DNA from: Rhopalosiphum padi
Taxonomy: Eukaryota; Arthropoda; Insecta; Hemiptera; Aphididae
DNA length: 64,000 nt
NCBI RefSeq assembly: GCF_020882245.1
Contig: NC_083597.1
Span: forward strand, 10,884,581-10,948,580
Reading direction: 5' to 3'
In this document: positions 23,244-34,818 of the stretch, in pieces
Numbering within the stretch: position 1 is the stretch's first letter
Layout: each line of letters starts with the position of its first letter
Notes under the pieces: model-generated
What the model saw: the letters and a program-made list of their open reading frames with translations, nothing else
Told to the model about the DNA's origin: nothing
Databases searched by the model: none
Made by a program: the position numbers and the translations under genes

Positions 23244-24559
23244 ACCTTACCAATACATTAAATATATGTACTAATGTACTTAAATACATTATACGTCATT
23301 ACATTAATATCTAATCAATACCTTCTATAGACTTCATATAATAGTCAATATTATCTTCTTCAAATCTTTTATTGGCGGGATATCTAATCAATCACGCATT
23401 TTTTTCAGAATAAGTAAGAGTTTAGCATTGTATATAGATATGTATTAAAAGTTTAAAACATATGGATATGATTATTATTAAATCAAAAAGTTTTAAACCA
23501 ATCGTATGACATAAACATTTATTCTATTTTTCTATTTTCTGAATATATAATTTTACATACGTAATGGATAACCATTTAGTTACAATAGTTACATAGTAGG
23601 TACATACATTCTTTGAATAATTATAAGAAACCTTAAGCCAATACCATTTATTTACACTAAAAAATAAACGGTCAAACATGATTAATATATTTTAATATCT
23701 AATACTAATGCATCAATACTATTACTCATTTACAATACTATCGTAATTAATTTTATGTTTTTTTTTTTTTTTTGTTAACTCGCAATAGTTGTCGACTTCA
23801 CATGAATTTATAGTAAATAATATACATATACTCATTTACAGGTTATACAAAAATGTACCCAATTTATAGATACATTCATTTTTATTCATCTTAAACATAT
23901 TTCGGAACTGTAACTACCTACATAAATCACTGTCATCTGCAGTTGTGTTCTGAAGAAAATTCAAACTTAACTCGAAGTTCTAAAATTTACGACTTATTTA
24001 ATGGTTAACTATTTCATGAATTATGGCATTATGCCTTATTCCTTCCCCGAATATGAACAAAATATTTCAGCTCAATGGGTACATAGGTACAAGGTACAAC
24101 TAATATAGTTGTGAAGCACTTCACTTCACTTCACTTCAATTCAATGTGCTATTAAAGCCATCTCCAAATTTTTCAATTTATCGAAATCCTAAAAAAATTG
24201 CAAAGCGATGATTATTATATATTAATTATATTATACAATTATTATTAAAAGTTTACCTATACTAGAACATTATCAAAGACGATGCAAAATGATTAATTAA
24301 TATAACCCGATGAAATAGTTTTTTAGCGTAATTGCATGTCGTAATATACTTTACTAAAAATATATACAACTATATATAATATAGTATCAGTACTCATAGT
24401 TTAGGTATACAAAAGGCCGTGTGGAATACATTTCGCTGTAATTGAACCGTAAGCAGTCATTTATTTTCAGTCGTGAAATTTCAAATAATATAATAATAAA
24501 AAAAAAAACATTGTTGTATTAATCTTTGTTTTATATTATGCGCATTAACATAGCGTAAT
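23244..24559. other. AT-rich gene-free stretch
   Basis: AT-rich with a T tract near 23758-23774. A CACTT tandem repeat is at 24117-24137. No gene or element end is seen. Confidence 0.5.
24117..24137. repeat. (CACTT)n microsatellite
   Basis: Four tandem copies of CACTT followed by a degenerate copy. Confidence 0.9.
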
Positions 24560-25250
24560 TAATTTTACCCGCAGCAATTTCGGCGGCCCAGAATAAACAC
24601 CTTCACCAACCGTAGTTCCCCCCTATCCATCCGCCTATTGTTTTACAAGACGTCTTGCTTCTCACACAAACACGAGAGAAAATGATATTAAAGGAATGAA
24701 AAAAAAAAAGTAATGATAAAAACGCAAAACGGAAAAGGCGGACGGGCACACATTATTTCTCCCCTCTCCCTCGCCCCATGTCACCCCCCGACCGTCACTA
24801 AAACCTCATCGCCGCGTATATATACGCTCTCGCCGCCGACCCGCTGCACGGCCCGTTCATTATCTTCAATTTTCCCATTCTCCCCTTTTACTCGAGCGCG
24901 CACTAACGACGTTATACACCGCGCTCGATGTGACTACCGACGCGCACGCACGCCGAGCACTGAAAATCAATTACTCGCCGTCCCTTCGCGCACGCGAAAC
25001 CCCGTGTATACACTAGTCACCGCTGCAGTCGTACACATATATTATTATGTCCTTCGCATTTCCGGCGAGCGGCAGCAACACACTATCGCGCCCCATAGAG
25101 TCATCCGACCTTATCAGCACCACTGCCGCCTCATCACTACATATAATAATATAATATGTATATATGTATAACAGTTCCGTTAATATTTCAGTACATCTTT
25201 CCTTTAACTGTATATACATATATTATGTACGTATAACGTTATTACTAGCT
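24560..25250. other. GC/CpG-rich island, possible promoter
   Basis: A strongly CpG-rich and pyrimidine-rich region (CTCTCGCCGCC, CGAGCGCGC and CGCACGCACGCC strings). A 152-codon plus frame (24713-25171) runs through it. Its translation is Ser/Pro/Thr/Arg-rich without domains and is probably compositional. Embedded palindromes such as CGTATATATACG occur. In an AT-rich insect genome this is a good candidate for a transcription start region or 5' untranslated exon, but no downstream coding exon can be paired with it. Confidence 0.4.
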
Positions 25251-25642
25251 GTTTCCGTATATATATATATATATAATGTATTTAGTATGTATAATATGAT
25301 TTTCCGTGATGTAGGTATATTGTATGTATATAGATTGCTGGCCTGCCGCCGCAAAACCGCGCGATTCCGTTAGGTATACATGGAGTGATTTAAATATTCT
25401 TCTCTAGGAATGTTTTGAATTCACACCGTATGTAGGTATATAGGTACATGTGTGTATCGTATATTATATAATATAATATACGGGTTAGCGTTTTTCGAAA
25501 AAATAAACCGAAACGCGTAAAAAACAAAACTATCCCGCGAATCATCATCATATACAGTAGTTTAACGGTTCTGCATAAATGACCGATCGTAAAGCTTATT
25601 TTACATATTTTATTACTATTCGCGTTTCCCGTATATATATGC

Positions 25643-25674
<32 letters not shown>

Positions 25675-25720
25675 CAATAAAGCGCTGTGTACGTATTATT
25701 ACGTATAGACACATTCCGAA
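25251..25720. other. (TA)n-rich segment
   Basis: Contains (TA)n runs at about 25258-25276 and 25649-25675, with mixed CpG-containing sequence between. The short frames here are artefacts of the (TA)n translation, Tyr-Ile repeats. Confidence 0.6.
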
Positions 25721-26450
25721 AGCGCAATATATTTTTATCGATTTGGAACGCGACCGACCAATTGATTTTGTTTATACTTGCAGTTGTGCGTATATATATA
25801 CATATACCCCAGCCCGGGGACTTTATTCATTCCGGCCGTGTACCGCGGCGTATATATTATATATATATATATACATATACATAATACACACAATGAAGAC
25901 GACGAAGACGAGGCTGCAGAGGGGAAAAGCAATTTCTTCGCTCCTATAAAAACGCTTTCTCCGGCATTATTCGGAGAGGGACGCACCCTCTGCACAGTGC
26001 CAGCGTTACCACATGATCCTTTTACCGTGAATATACGACGTATATATACTCGTGTGGATGGGCTGCACGGGGACGATATATACACAATATGGGGGGAATA
26101 CATGATTGCGTTCTTGGCGTAGCCGCGGGTGCGTGCGACAGAATCTTTTTGAGAATATCGAACGGCTTCTGCGGAGGGGTAGGGTTGCTGGTGCGGAATA
26201 CACCCTATATATGTATACAAGTATTACGCGCGCGTGAGTGTGTGCGTGTATAGTATGGTTTAGTCGGCAAAGGGAGATTGTAGTCGCATATATATAGGTA
26301 TATATGCGCAATAATATTCTACATTGCAGCGTTTAAGCTGAACTGTACACATTTGCATTTCTCTCCCCATCTGCAGTGTTCAGCCGAATACCTCCTTTGT
26401 CGGGCTTACGTCACAAATATAAAAGCAGTAGACGGCTTTGGCGCGCCTAT
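25721..26450. other. CpG-rich patch, ORFs on both strands
   Basis: Holds the longest open frame in the window, minus 25735-26220 (161 codons), fully overlapping a plus frame at 25778-26122 (114 codons). The plus frame includes KSNFFAPIKTLSPALFGEGR. The minus frame has a poly-Ser run that is simply the complement of GAAGACGAC repeats. Neither shows a domain, and Tyr-Ile ends reflect (TA)n sequence. A TATA-like CCTATAAAAACGC lies at about 25943. I read it as possible regulatory or untranslated sequence rather than a gene. Confidence 0.35.
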
Positions 26451-28746
26451 ACATGTATTGTACAAAGTACCTATATATATGGTGAAATCCAAAAGCGGAA
26501 TAATAATAGTAGGTATACTAAAAAAAATATATATATTATATAAGATGTGTAATATTCTTACGCTTAATAAATAAATTGTACATAATAGTTAGATACAGTT
26601 AAGAGTACATTTATATACTGCTATTATATAATGTTTCAGTCTACAGGATTTAATACCTGCAGTATATGTACTATGTATAAAATGTACGCGCAACTACTAT
26701 AGAATAAAAGAAAAATACATTATATTTTATGAACCCTATATAAGGCCCAAATGAAATGATGTTTTATTAGTTATTGCTGTCTAAAAAACTGCTAAGTGCA
26801 TTGAAATTTGGAGTTTAATAGTTGAATTTGATAAATATATTTTTAGAGCTAACACACCAATTCTTATTTTTCATGTATAAGTACAAAAGATAATATTATA
26901 TACTTAAAAAAATACAAAATATATTATAATGTAGTCGCAGTCGTCACTATCAATCAATGTGCTATAAATAAATTTGGATCGAATACAATTAAATGTGAAA
27001 AACTTTTATTTTTATTTAACTACGTGTTATTTTATAACTAACTACTTTTTCAAAGTTTAACTTTAAAAATGCACATGGTTTTGTAAATGGTAAATGTAAG
27101 CTTTTAAAATCAAGCAATGAATTTCTATAAAGTATTAATATTTTTTGAGTATAATATAATTTAGTAAAATTTATTTTAATAATCAATAATGCTTATAAAT
27201 TATAATTATACTATAATGTATGTTTAAGTCGTAATATATAAATTATATATTTTATATATTTACTGAGAAATTCAACTTGATGTGATGTTATGACATTACA
27301 CGCACATTCTTAAATACATAATATAATATACTAGGTGATTCATTTAACATATAACTATTAACGTTTTTTAATATAATTTTGTTACATATAATTTCAAGTT
27401 ATTTAAAAACAACTGTAAAAATAAATGTAAAATTTGTTTTTATTTAATGACAATATGCATTTTAAATTTCTTATTCCAATCAGAATATTTTTTTAAGTAG
27501 GTCTGCTATAAAAATTTTGATTTTGAACGAGTAATTGTTTATATTTATAGTAGGTATATCGATGAACCTCGATTATGATGGAGTGGTAGATACCCATACC
27601 CCGAAAAATTATGTTGGTCAACTATACACCGATCATCTAAACTTTAAATACGTATAAAGTTTTGAGTTATAAGTTTATAACTAATAAACTACTTGTCCGA
27701 AATTTGATTTTGATATAAATCAAAATACTCTGAATATATTATATAATATTCTGCTTAGGAACATATAAAATTAAACATACATGCTGCAATCAGCAATAGT
27801 ATAGCTGGTATATTGAATACCTACACTAATTGGACCAAATCTGTATGTACCTATATATTATATAAAAGCTATGTTCGCAACATTATAGTACCAATTGGCT
27901 TCTAAGTTTTGAGTAAATTATAATAAATTGTATTTATATGAATAAAACAAATACAATAAAGAAATACTACAGATCTCAGTAATTTACAACAATCATGGTC
28001 CCTGGTTTCTAATCATTATTATTATATGTGTATAAAATTTAATTTAATCAACAATAAAATGAATGTTATAAGTTATTCCTATATAATGCTGTTCATCGCA
28101 TGTTTATTATTTAAAATAGCTATACCTACTTATTTAATTATATCGCAATGAAAGTATATTTTGTTCGCGATCACAGATGGATGTATGGACACAGCACAAT
28201 AAGTGGCTATTAGTTTTTATACTTAATACTTACGTATTATAGTATATTATTATAATAAGTAATAAACTAATAACAATAGTAGAATTCAAAATTTAAAAAT
28301 TTAATATTTATGCGCAACTGTGCTGTGTATAAAAACCTTAGATACTCTATACGCTCATATATAGAGTTCATTCGAAGACAAATCGGTTTAATGTATTCGA
28401 ATTTACTCGTACATTTTTTAATTAACCAACACATAAAATAACTATATCTATTATGTGATTGTTTGTTAATAACATAATGGCATAATATATGCTAGATACC
28501 TATAGTATTATATTATTGTTATCTTAATTGCCTACTTAATTCATAGGTATAAATATACGACTACTGTAATATAATAGTATAGTATTATATAGTACTATTT
28601 TTAGATATACTTATTGAAGTAAAAACAAGTGTAAAATAGTTAAAAACATTATTTTTATATGGTTTGTAATGTTTGTATACAATTTATAATACAATTGAAA
28701 ATGTTTAAATACACATATGTTTATAATGTATACGAGGGACATATGT

Positions 28747-28751
<5 letters not shown>

Positions 28752-28782
<31 letters not shown>
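28752..28782. repeat. (TA)n microsatellite
   Basis: Uninterrupted TA dinucleotides, about 15 units. Confidence 0.95.
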
Positions 28783-28784
<2 letters not shown>

Positions 28785-30165
28785 TAATACTTAAAACATT
28801 ATTAAAGGTTCATTATAGTTGAGTGGTATAAAGAGTAATTATGATTATTATATCTAATCCTAACTAACTAATTATATTATATATATAAATATAATATAAC
28901 AGTATAATAATATGTGTATAGTGAGTTGGCGCCCATAGTAAAATATTTTACAAAAATTTAAAAATAATGTATTCAATTTCAATATATTATTGATATAAGA
29001 ATTACCACTCAACTATTCTATAACTATATTTATTAATTTATATTAAACAACAATATATTATAATGAAATATATTATGAATATTATAAAATTATCATGAGT
29101 TATTTAATCATAAATAAATAAATGTTAAGTGATATAATATTGAACTTATAACCCAGTTATTATTAACTATTCATTACGATTTCCTTTCTTTTAAAAACAG
29201 TTTTAATAACACATAATATAATATATTAAGACACAGTAATAACATCATTGATTGTACAAAATATAGACAAGCAATAAAAAATATAATTATTTATATCTGC
29301 TGTGTGCTGAATAAACAAGATTATAAGTTTTATTGTCGAATATTCTTCCATTGTTATGTGATTTGATTAGTTTCTACACTCAATACTTCTATATAAAACG
29401 TAGTAACGTAACTATAAACATTTCCAAACTATGTATTAACTATTATTATACTATTATTTATACTAGCTATAGATATTATTGTCATTAGTTTTAGAAAATA
29501 ACATATCTATAATACCTACCTGTTGTCTATTTATATATATAGATTAAATAATGGATATTATTCAATGATCGCTTATTTGATATGACTTATGAATTTATGA
29601 TAAATATGAAAATATAGCTTAATAGACGATGTTATTTACCGAAATATAATAACATTTTCATCATTAAAACATATAAAACATAATAATTAATATTAATTCT
29701 TATGGATTACCTTATTATTACCCATAATCTATATATATATTCAATATTGTGTCTATAATACTCTGTATTATATATACCTTTTATTTATTACGTTTATTTT
29801 AGTTATTTTAGATCCTAAGCGTAACGATCACACTTTTTATGGCAGAAAAATACTTAGATTTTCACTTTGAGGGTTGTTTGTGATGGTAGCAAATGATTCT
29901 AGTTTGTACTTTGGGGAGTAAAAGTTCAAAAGTTTTTTTTTTTTAAAGAAAATAAGGTAACAAAAAAAATAAAAAAGATACCAAACAGATATTCAATATT
30001 AGTATTAAAATCTTAATAAATGTTCGTATTTTTTTTTTAGTTTTTCCTATTATTTTAAAAAGTATTAAGAATTTTCAATTTTGACTTTCTAAAAGGCTAA
30101 AACTACTAACATCCAATTTTCTACAGTAAGCCTCCATCAAAGTTGACGATCAAATCATTTTTTCT

Positions 30166-30243
30166 ACCATAGAATATGATATATATCATATAAATGATAT
30201 ATGAAACCTATATGAACTTACCTATATGAATTATCTATGGTGT
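30166..30243. repeat. Foldback, ACCATAGA arms
   Basis: ACCATAGA at the left and TCTATGGT at the right are exact complements, with partly complementary AT-rich interior, including CCTATATG and CATATA strings. It may be a small foldback element or a chance AT-rich palindrome. No duplication is evident. Confidence 0.4.
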
Positions 30244-31099
30244 AAAAATATCGTAAAGGCACAATAATAAACATATTACTGTATAATTTGTATGATGGTT
30301 ATTTACTTGTATATCGTTATATATTATATTGTTTAGTGTATTAATAGGTATGTATTTTAACTTCATAGCCCATAAAGTAGCCCTAAGTAATCTATAACAG
30401 CTATGTTAATCCCCGATGTCAAAAAACATAATTTATTTATAATATTATATTGTTTAATAGGCCCTATATATACTTAATTTATATTTAATATAATATATAA
30501 TTTATAAATTTTATAACATACATTGTATGATCTTAAAGCCTTATAATACATTTTATACGATTTATGTAGATATATAACACGTGTTTTCTTATGGTAATAT
30601 TTTAAAATATTACATGTCGAAAACATAATAATTATATAAATAATAATCATGTCATCATGGATCTTATATATATTATTATATATTATCTTATTATAATCGC
30701 GATAACACAAGTATTTAGAAATCTTCGAAATATGTATTGGTCTTCTGGTCTTATATGGGACTTAACCTGTAGTTTAATGTTTAATCATGTATAAAAGTAA
30801 CTCAGCTATAGGCCGAGTCATTGCACAGTAGGTAAGTATAAATTCCTAATTTTACTTAGTTTATTTTAATTGTACAAAAGTAAAAATTAAATTCACTTGA
30901 TACTATCGGGATCAGGACACAGTGATATCAAAAAAATGGACAAAATGAATAAATAAAATACAGCAATAATAAACTAATAGAAATAAACTTAAGACACTGC
31001 ACTTGTGAAGACATTTCAAGGTTTATTAATATTACAGTTGGAGCAAAATGATCACAAAAATAGAAAAAAAAAGAAACCAAACTAAACCAAACTAAACAA

Positions 31100-31430
31100 G
31101 AAAAAACTGACACCCGAACGTTGAAAAAAAACAACAAACTTAAATATAAAATAAGAGGACATTTTACACGTCTAAGAATAGGACATAGCCGACATATGCA
31201 CGACTACTTAATGGAAAAAATACTCCCAACCGAATGCATTTATGCATATATGTACCTATGTAGTATGTATACATACAGTCATACGTTGAATTTAGACAAA
31301 TGAAAGTTGCCAGAATCAAGTACAACATTCCCAAGTTCCTCCACCAATCCTTTGGACTTTGGTCAAGATGAGACAATCATCACATCAAACTAATATTAAT
31401 ATTTACAAAATAAATTAATATTAAAAATGT
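31100..31430 (+). pseudogene. LINE ORF2 C-terminal (post-RNase H) remnant
   Basis: The frame at 31121-31303 reads FTRLRIGHSRHMHDYLMEK followed by LPTECIYA. This is the conserved segment downstream of the RNase H domain in Jockey/R1-group LINE polyproteins: LTRLRIGH, a TH-x-YL motif, then a Cys-rich P-x-C-x-x-C element. After a frameshift, about 31302-31370 encodes ARIKYNIPKFLHQSFGL, and DETIIT follows near 31370, matching the usual end of such proteins. The Cys motif is broken (second Cys missing) and at least two frame changes are needed. No RT lies immediately upstream. The order relative to the RT piece at 32.06 kb is reversed, so it is a separate, 5'-truncated insertion. Confidence 0.78.
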
Positions 31431-32060
31431 GTTGTAGTAATAAACAATAGCATGTCAATATTAGCATGATTATATTATCAAAAAAAAAAAAAATATTTAA
31501 ATTTCAAATGTCAGCTTTCAATGGCCAAGTTTGCGAAGTTTATTCACAGTAAAAATATCATTATTATTTTTTTTTATTAGAAGATATTTTAGCTAGGTAT
31601 TATTTTTATCTCAACTATCTGTTATGGTGAAAAATGTAATTTTATATGAAGACATTTTGTGTAAAATAATGAACATTAATAGGTTCGTTTTCGATAGGGT
31701 TCGGATTTAAATGGCCTAAAAACTATATCAAAAAATAACAAAAACTTCCATAAAAATTCGATTAAACAACAATATTCATACATATAATAAATATATGTAT
31801 ATAATTACCTGAAAATGCTAAAAAAAACGCTTTTAAAATGGTAAAACGTTGAAAAATTCAATATAAAAGTTTCACCTTTATTGAAATATCTGTTATATAA
31901 TAGACGTCATGTTACATGACTTTGAATGTATTGTCCTATAGTGGCTATAGTCTTATAGAGAACCCAGAAACAATGCACTTTACTTTGAAATTTCAAATCT
32001 AATTCTTACATATAATTTGATTAAATTTTTAAACATTAAAATTAAAAAACAATGTAAATA
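31431..32060. other. AT-rich spacer between two LINE remnants
   Basis: AT-rich with A and T tracts (31479-31492, 31567-31577). No coding signal or element boundary is recognised. Confidence 0.5.
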
Positions 32061-32852
32061 AATGCTGGCATGCCTCAAGGTGGCATCTTATCTCAAGTTC
32101 TTTATAACATCTTTGCTTCTGACCAACCTACTACTCCCAACACCTCAGTAGCTAACTACGTTGACGACAAAGCGTTAATATCTATTAATAATGATCCAAT
32201 CATAGCGTCAATAAATCTACAAACTCACCTTAAAGCTATGGAAAAATGGTTTACAAAATGGTGGTTTAAAGTTAACCAGAATAAATCCGTTCACACAACC
32301 TTTACCCTCAAACATACCCCTTGTTCTGATGTTCTTCTATACGGTACTCCAATTCCCTACTCTCCGAAATCAAATACTACCTTGGCCTCACACTAGATCA
32401 AAGATTAACGTGGGCTCATCACATAAAAACTAAAAGATTAGCATTGAATCATCGTCTTCGCATGCTTAAACCCTTATTAACCAACAATAAATACACCTCT
32501 ATTAGAACAAAACTTCTTCTATACAAAACACTTTTGAAACCACTATGGACCTATACGGCTTGCAACTTTGGGGCTATGCGAAAAAGTCAAACATTTTGAA
32601 AATCCAAACCTTTCAAAATATTGCTCTTAGAAAACTAACGAATGCTCCACCCTACGTGTCAAATCATACATAACATTCCGACTTAAAATTAAAAACAATA
32701 AACGATGAAGCAAAAATCTTTTATAAAAGATTCTATAGCTGCCTAAATAATTATATAAATCCATTAATAAAAGATTTGGCCACTCCTACAATAGACCTGC
32801 AGGTAATCCTCAGAGACGTTTGAAGCGTATAATTGGTGTCGAGATCTCTTAA
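32061..32852 (+). pseudogene. Jockey-like LINE reverse transcriptase, broken
   Basis: The first open part, 32070-32396, begins with MPQGGILSQVLYNIF (RT block with PQG) and has YVDD at its residues 30-33, the catalytic block usually YADD. FKVNQNKS, the block with the conserved Lys, follows. A frameshift near 32370 leads to YLGLTLDQRLTW and a long helix-rich stretch to about 32540. A second shift gives GLQLWGYAKKS and IQTFQNIALRKLTNAPPY. A stop at about 32671 and a further frame change lead to DEAKIFYKRF and a tail to about 32852. The N-terminal endonuclease and palm start are absent. It lacks an RNase H domain, as in Jockey-type elements. It cannot encode active enzyme. Confidence 0.9.
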
Positions 32853-33449
32853 ATTAAATTAATATCAAGCCAACAGAAAGTGTTATCAATGGGTGGCTTC
32901 TTTCAACAAAACTTCATGACATTGTAACATTTATCAAATATTCTTATTGTGCAGTCTAGTATATAATTGATACAGATTGTTTGGAGTGTGGATAAAGTAA
33001 AAAATAATTATATAATTTGTTATATTTCTAAACTTATTAGGTAGTTGTTATTATATATTATGTCCAGTAAATATTGGTTTGCAATAGATTAGCTCTAAGT
33101 TGCGAAATCGAACTTGCCAACCAGTAAATAATGAAAACATTTATAATAGTAGAAAGTATTTATAAAGTATAACTGAATTCAACGTGGCTGCATATTATAC
33201 AAAATATGGTCGAATGTATCTCTTATTTTTATTTTAAAAATCTAAGCCTCTGCTGGCTATATTTAGGTATACTGGTATACATATCATTTTACAACACTTA
33301 TGTATGTATTGTATTGTATATATTGATAGGTAGGTATGATAAGTTTGGTTAACGGTTGGAAAAAAAAGTCGAATCGCGTCGGCTATTTGGATAATAATAT
33401 TATTATATGAATATACCCATGATTATTATTTTCATTAAAATATTAAAAC
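32853..33449. other. AT-rich gap, possibly LINE 3' flank
   Basis: No clear poly(A) or simple-repeat tail marks the LINE 3' end. The sequence is AT-rich without other features. Confidence 0.45.
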
Positions 33450-33960
33450 AATATGAGCACGACGACTGCCGCGACGTTAAACCCTCCGGGCGCCCGGCCG
33501 ACAGTTTAACTTCAGACATCTTGGCTACACTGTTGCGTGGCGTTTTCATTTTTTTTTTCTCATCTCATTACCCGTTCCCCCCGCCAACACCGCCGCCCTA
33601 GACCGCGATCGCGACTAGACGACGACGACGACGACGACGACGACCGTCGTAAATTACTACTCCGAACGGTCGCGGCCCGAGTGGAGCCCACACACACACA
33701 CACACCCGTTGCGCGACGACGCGCCTCAATGCACAAACCGGCAACGTCGCACCACGGCCTCCCGTTCCGAAACATTACACACATACACACACGCACACGC
33801 TATAGTCGACGGCGCACTGTTTTTTCTATTTATTTTTTATTTTTTTTTTTCCTTTCACCCCTCCCCTCGCCGGTCCGTTGCGGCGTTCTCTTTGTAGACG
33901 TGCGTTGAACCGCCGCCGCCGTCGTCGTCGTATAGCCACTGTTCTGTGTCGGCCCGATTG
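33450..33960. promoter_or_regulatory. Putative promoter/5'UTR-type CpG island
   Basis: The strongest CpG-rich block of the window. It carries CGGGCGCCCGGCCG, a (GAC)n run at 33617-33644, (CA)n at 33689-33705, poly-pyrimidine tracts and CCGCCGCCGCCGTCGTCG near 33911. Frames on both strands (plus 33407-33601 and 33537-33908, minus 33560-33796) are repeat translations (poly-Asp, poly-Ser, Thr-His). Blocks like this in AT-rich insect DNA commonly cover transcription start sites and 5' untranslated exons. No core promoter element or paired coding exon is certain, and direction is undetermined. Confidence 0.35.
33617..33644. repeat. (GAC)n trinucleotide repeat
   Basis: About nine tandem GAC/ACG units in the CpG island. 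Confidence 0.93.
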
Positions 33961-34034
33961 TGGTCTAGGAAAAAGATAAAATGATAATAATAATAATACG
34001 AGAAAAATATTTAAGAAAACAAATGATTTTGTTA

Positions 34035-34190
34035 ACCGCTTTAGCCTCTTTACCCTAAACCCTTACCACGGTAGTACTATATCGCCAACCCCATCTCGCG
34101 GGGTGAGGCACTCCGCACAGGACGAGATTAACATGCGGTATTATAGGTGTAAAAGGAGCTTTTGCTCCAGCGCGGTATCTTTCACATATA
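34035..34190. ncRNA. Hairpin-rich block, possible structured RNA/UTR
   Basis: Three short perfect hairpins follow one another: TACC-AC-GGTA near 34066, ACCCC/GGGGT (34088-34104) and GGAGC-TTTT-GCTCC (34155-34168). A competing stem pairs ATCTCG (34093-34098) with CGAGAT (34123-34128). The block is GC-richer than its flanks and carries no frame. It lies just downstream, on the minus strand, of the coding-like tail at 34229-34366, so it may be the 3' untranslated region of a retroelement or gene on that strand. It matches no tRNA, snRNA or rRNA that I can recognise. Confidence 0.25.
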
Positions 34191-34228
34191 GTATATCCAT
34201 AAATCATACACTTGATACGTATTTTGTT

Positions 34229-34366
34229 TTACTGTAGCTCCTTGATATAAGGGCTACCAAATTTATAAATTTCTCCAGGACAGCTGTAATCCTTATAATT
34301 CGGCTCTAACCTAGCGAGATAAGTTTTCCGAGTTTTCGTCTGCTTAATAGTTTCCTGCAAAGACTG
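34229..34366 (-). CDS. Coding-like C-terminal tail, unknown
   Basis: A 45-codon frame ends at TAA (34229-34231) and reads TIKQTKTRKTYLARLEP, then NYKDYSCPGEIYKFGSPYIK. The composition (Pro, Gly, Tyr, Lys, Glu, Cys) is very protein-like compared with the AT-rich background. An acceptor-like AGTCTTTGCAG sits just inside its 5' end, giving a possible last exon starting at 34354. It may be a host last exon or, because a structured block follows, the end of a retroelement polyprotein. I recognise no family. It is one of the better unexplained coding signals here. Confidence 0.35.
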   Translation of the reverse strand, partial: QSLQETIKQTKTRKTYLARLEPNYKDYSCPGEIYKFGSPYIKELQ

Positions 34367-34555
34367 TTATCTCTATATGTAATCTAATAAGTACTACTGC
34401 AGGACTTCAGTGCTTAATTTAATATAAAAAGTATAGTGGCCTTGTACACTATTTGATGTAATGCACTGTTTTACTAAAAAAATCGGTAAAAAAAAATTAT
34501 ACAATTTATACGTATTTGAGGTAGCTAACTTTTCTACGTTCGTAAGATTATTAAT

Positions 34556-34809
34556 AATAGGCGGAACTACGGCCTGGGCCAACTGGGCTATGGGCCAGGC
34601 TAATGGACTCCGTAGTATAATGTATACATTTGCTAAAAACATATTATATTTTTAAATGTAATAAAATAAATTGCTTATGTTATACATTTCAACATTTGTA
34701 TTGTAATAAAAAAACATTGGTGATGTTCCCCATCGCCCTGTGTATTTGCCGATGCAAAATGACTCTCGTGAGTGGCCCAGTCTAATGAAAATATCTAGTT
34801 CCGCCTATG
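34556..34809. mobile_element. hAT-like MITE, about 254 bp
   Basis: The left end ATAGGCGGAACTA and the right end TAGTTCCGCCTATG are inverted repeats of about 13 bp. Subterminal GGGCCA/TGGCCC strings are also inverted. Flanks TTATTAAT (left) and TTATTATT (right) agree at seven of eight bases if the end is shifted by one. This fits an 8-bp duplication, but such AT-rich strings are weak evidence. Internal frames on both strands (34394-34655) are incidental. No transposase remains. Confidence 0.7.
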
Positions 34810-34818
34810 TTTATTATT

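Larger units (their letters stand above)
26451..31090. other. Long AT-rich desert
   Basis: About 4.6 kb of very AT-rich DNA. It contains a long (TA)n at 28752-28782, AT palindromes, and poly-T/poly-A tracts near 29932-29945 and 30030-30040. A foldback at 30166-30243 has ACCATAGA/TCTATGGT ends. A segment around 29810-30150 has somewhat higher complexity and may be an unclassified repeat. The 78-codon minus frame at 30474-30710 is AT-rich and unconvincing. No gene is recognised. Confidence 0.55.

Noticed and set aside
24713..25171. 152-codon ORF in a CpG island
   Set aside because: Low-complexity Ser/Pro/Arg/Thr translation ending in (TA)n-derived residues. Better explained by base composition.
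33537..33908. 123-codon ORF with poly-Asp run
   Set aside because: The Asp run is the (GAC)n microsatellite and the overlapping minus frame reads poly-Ser from the same repeat.
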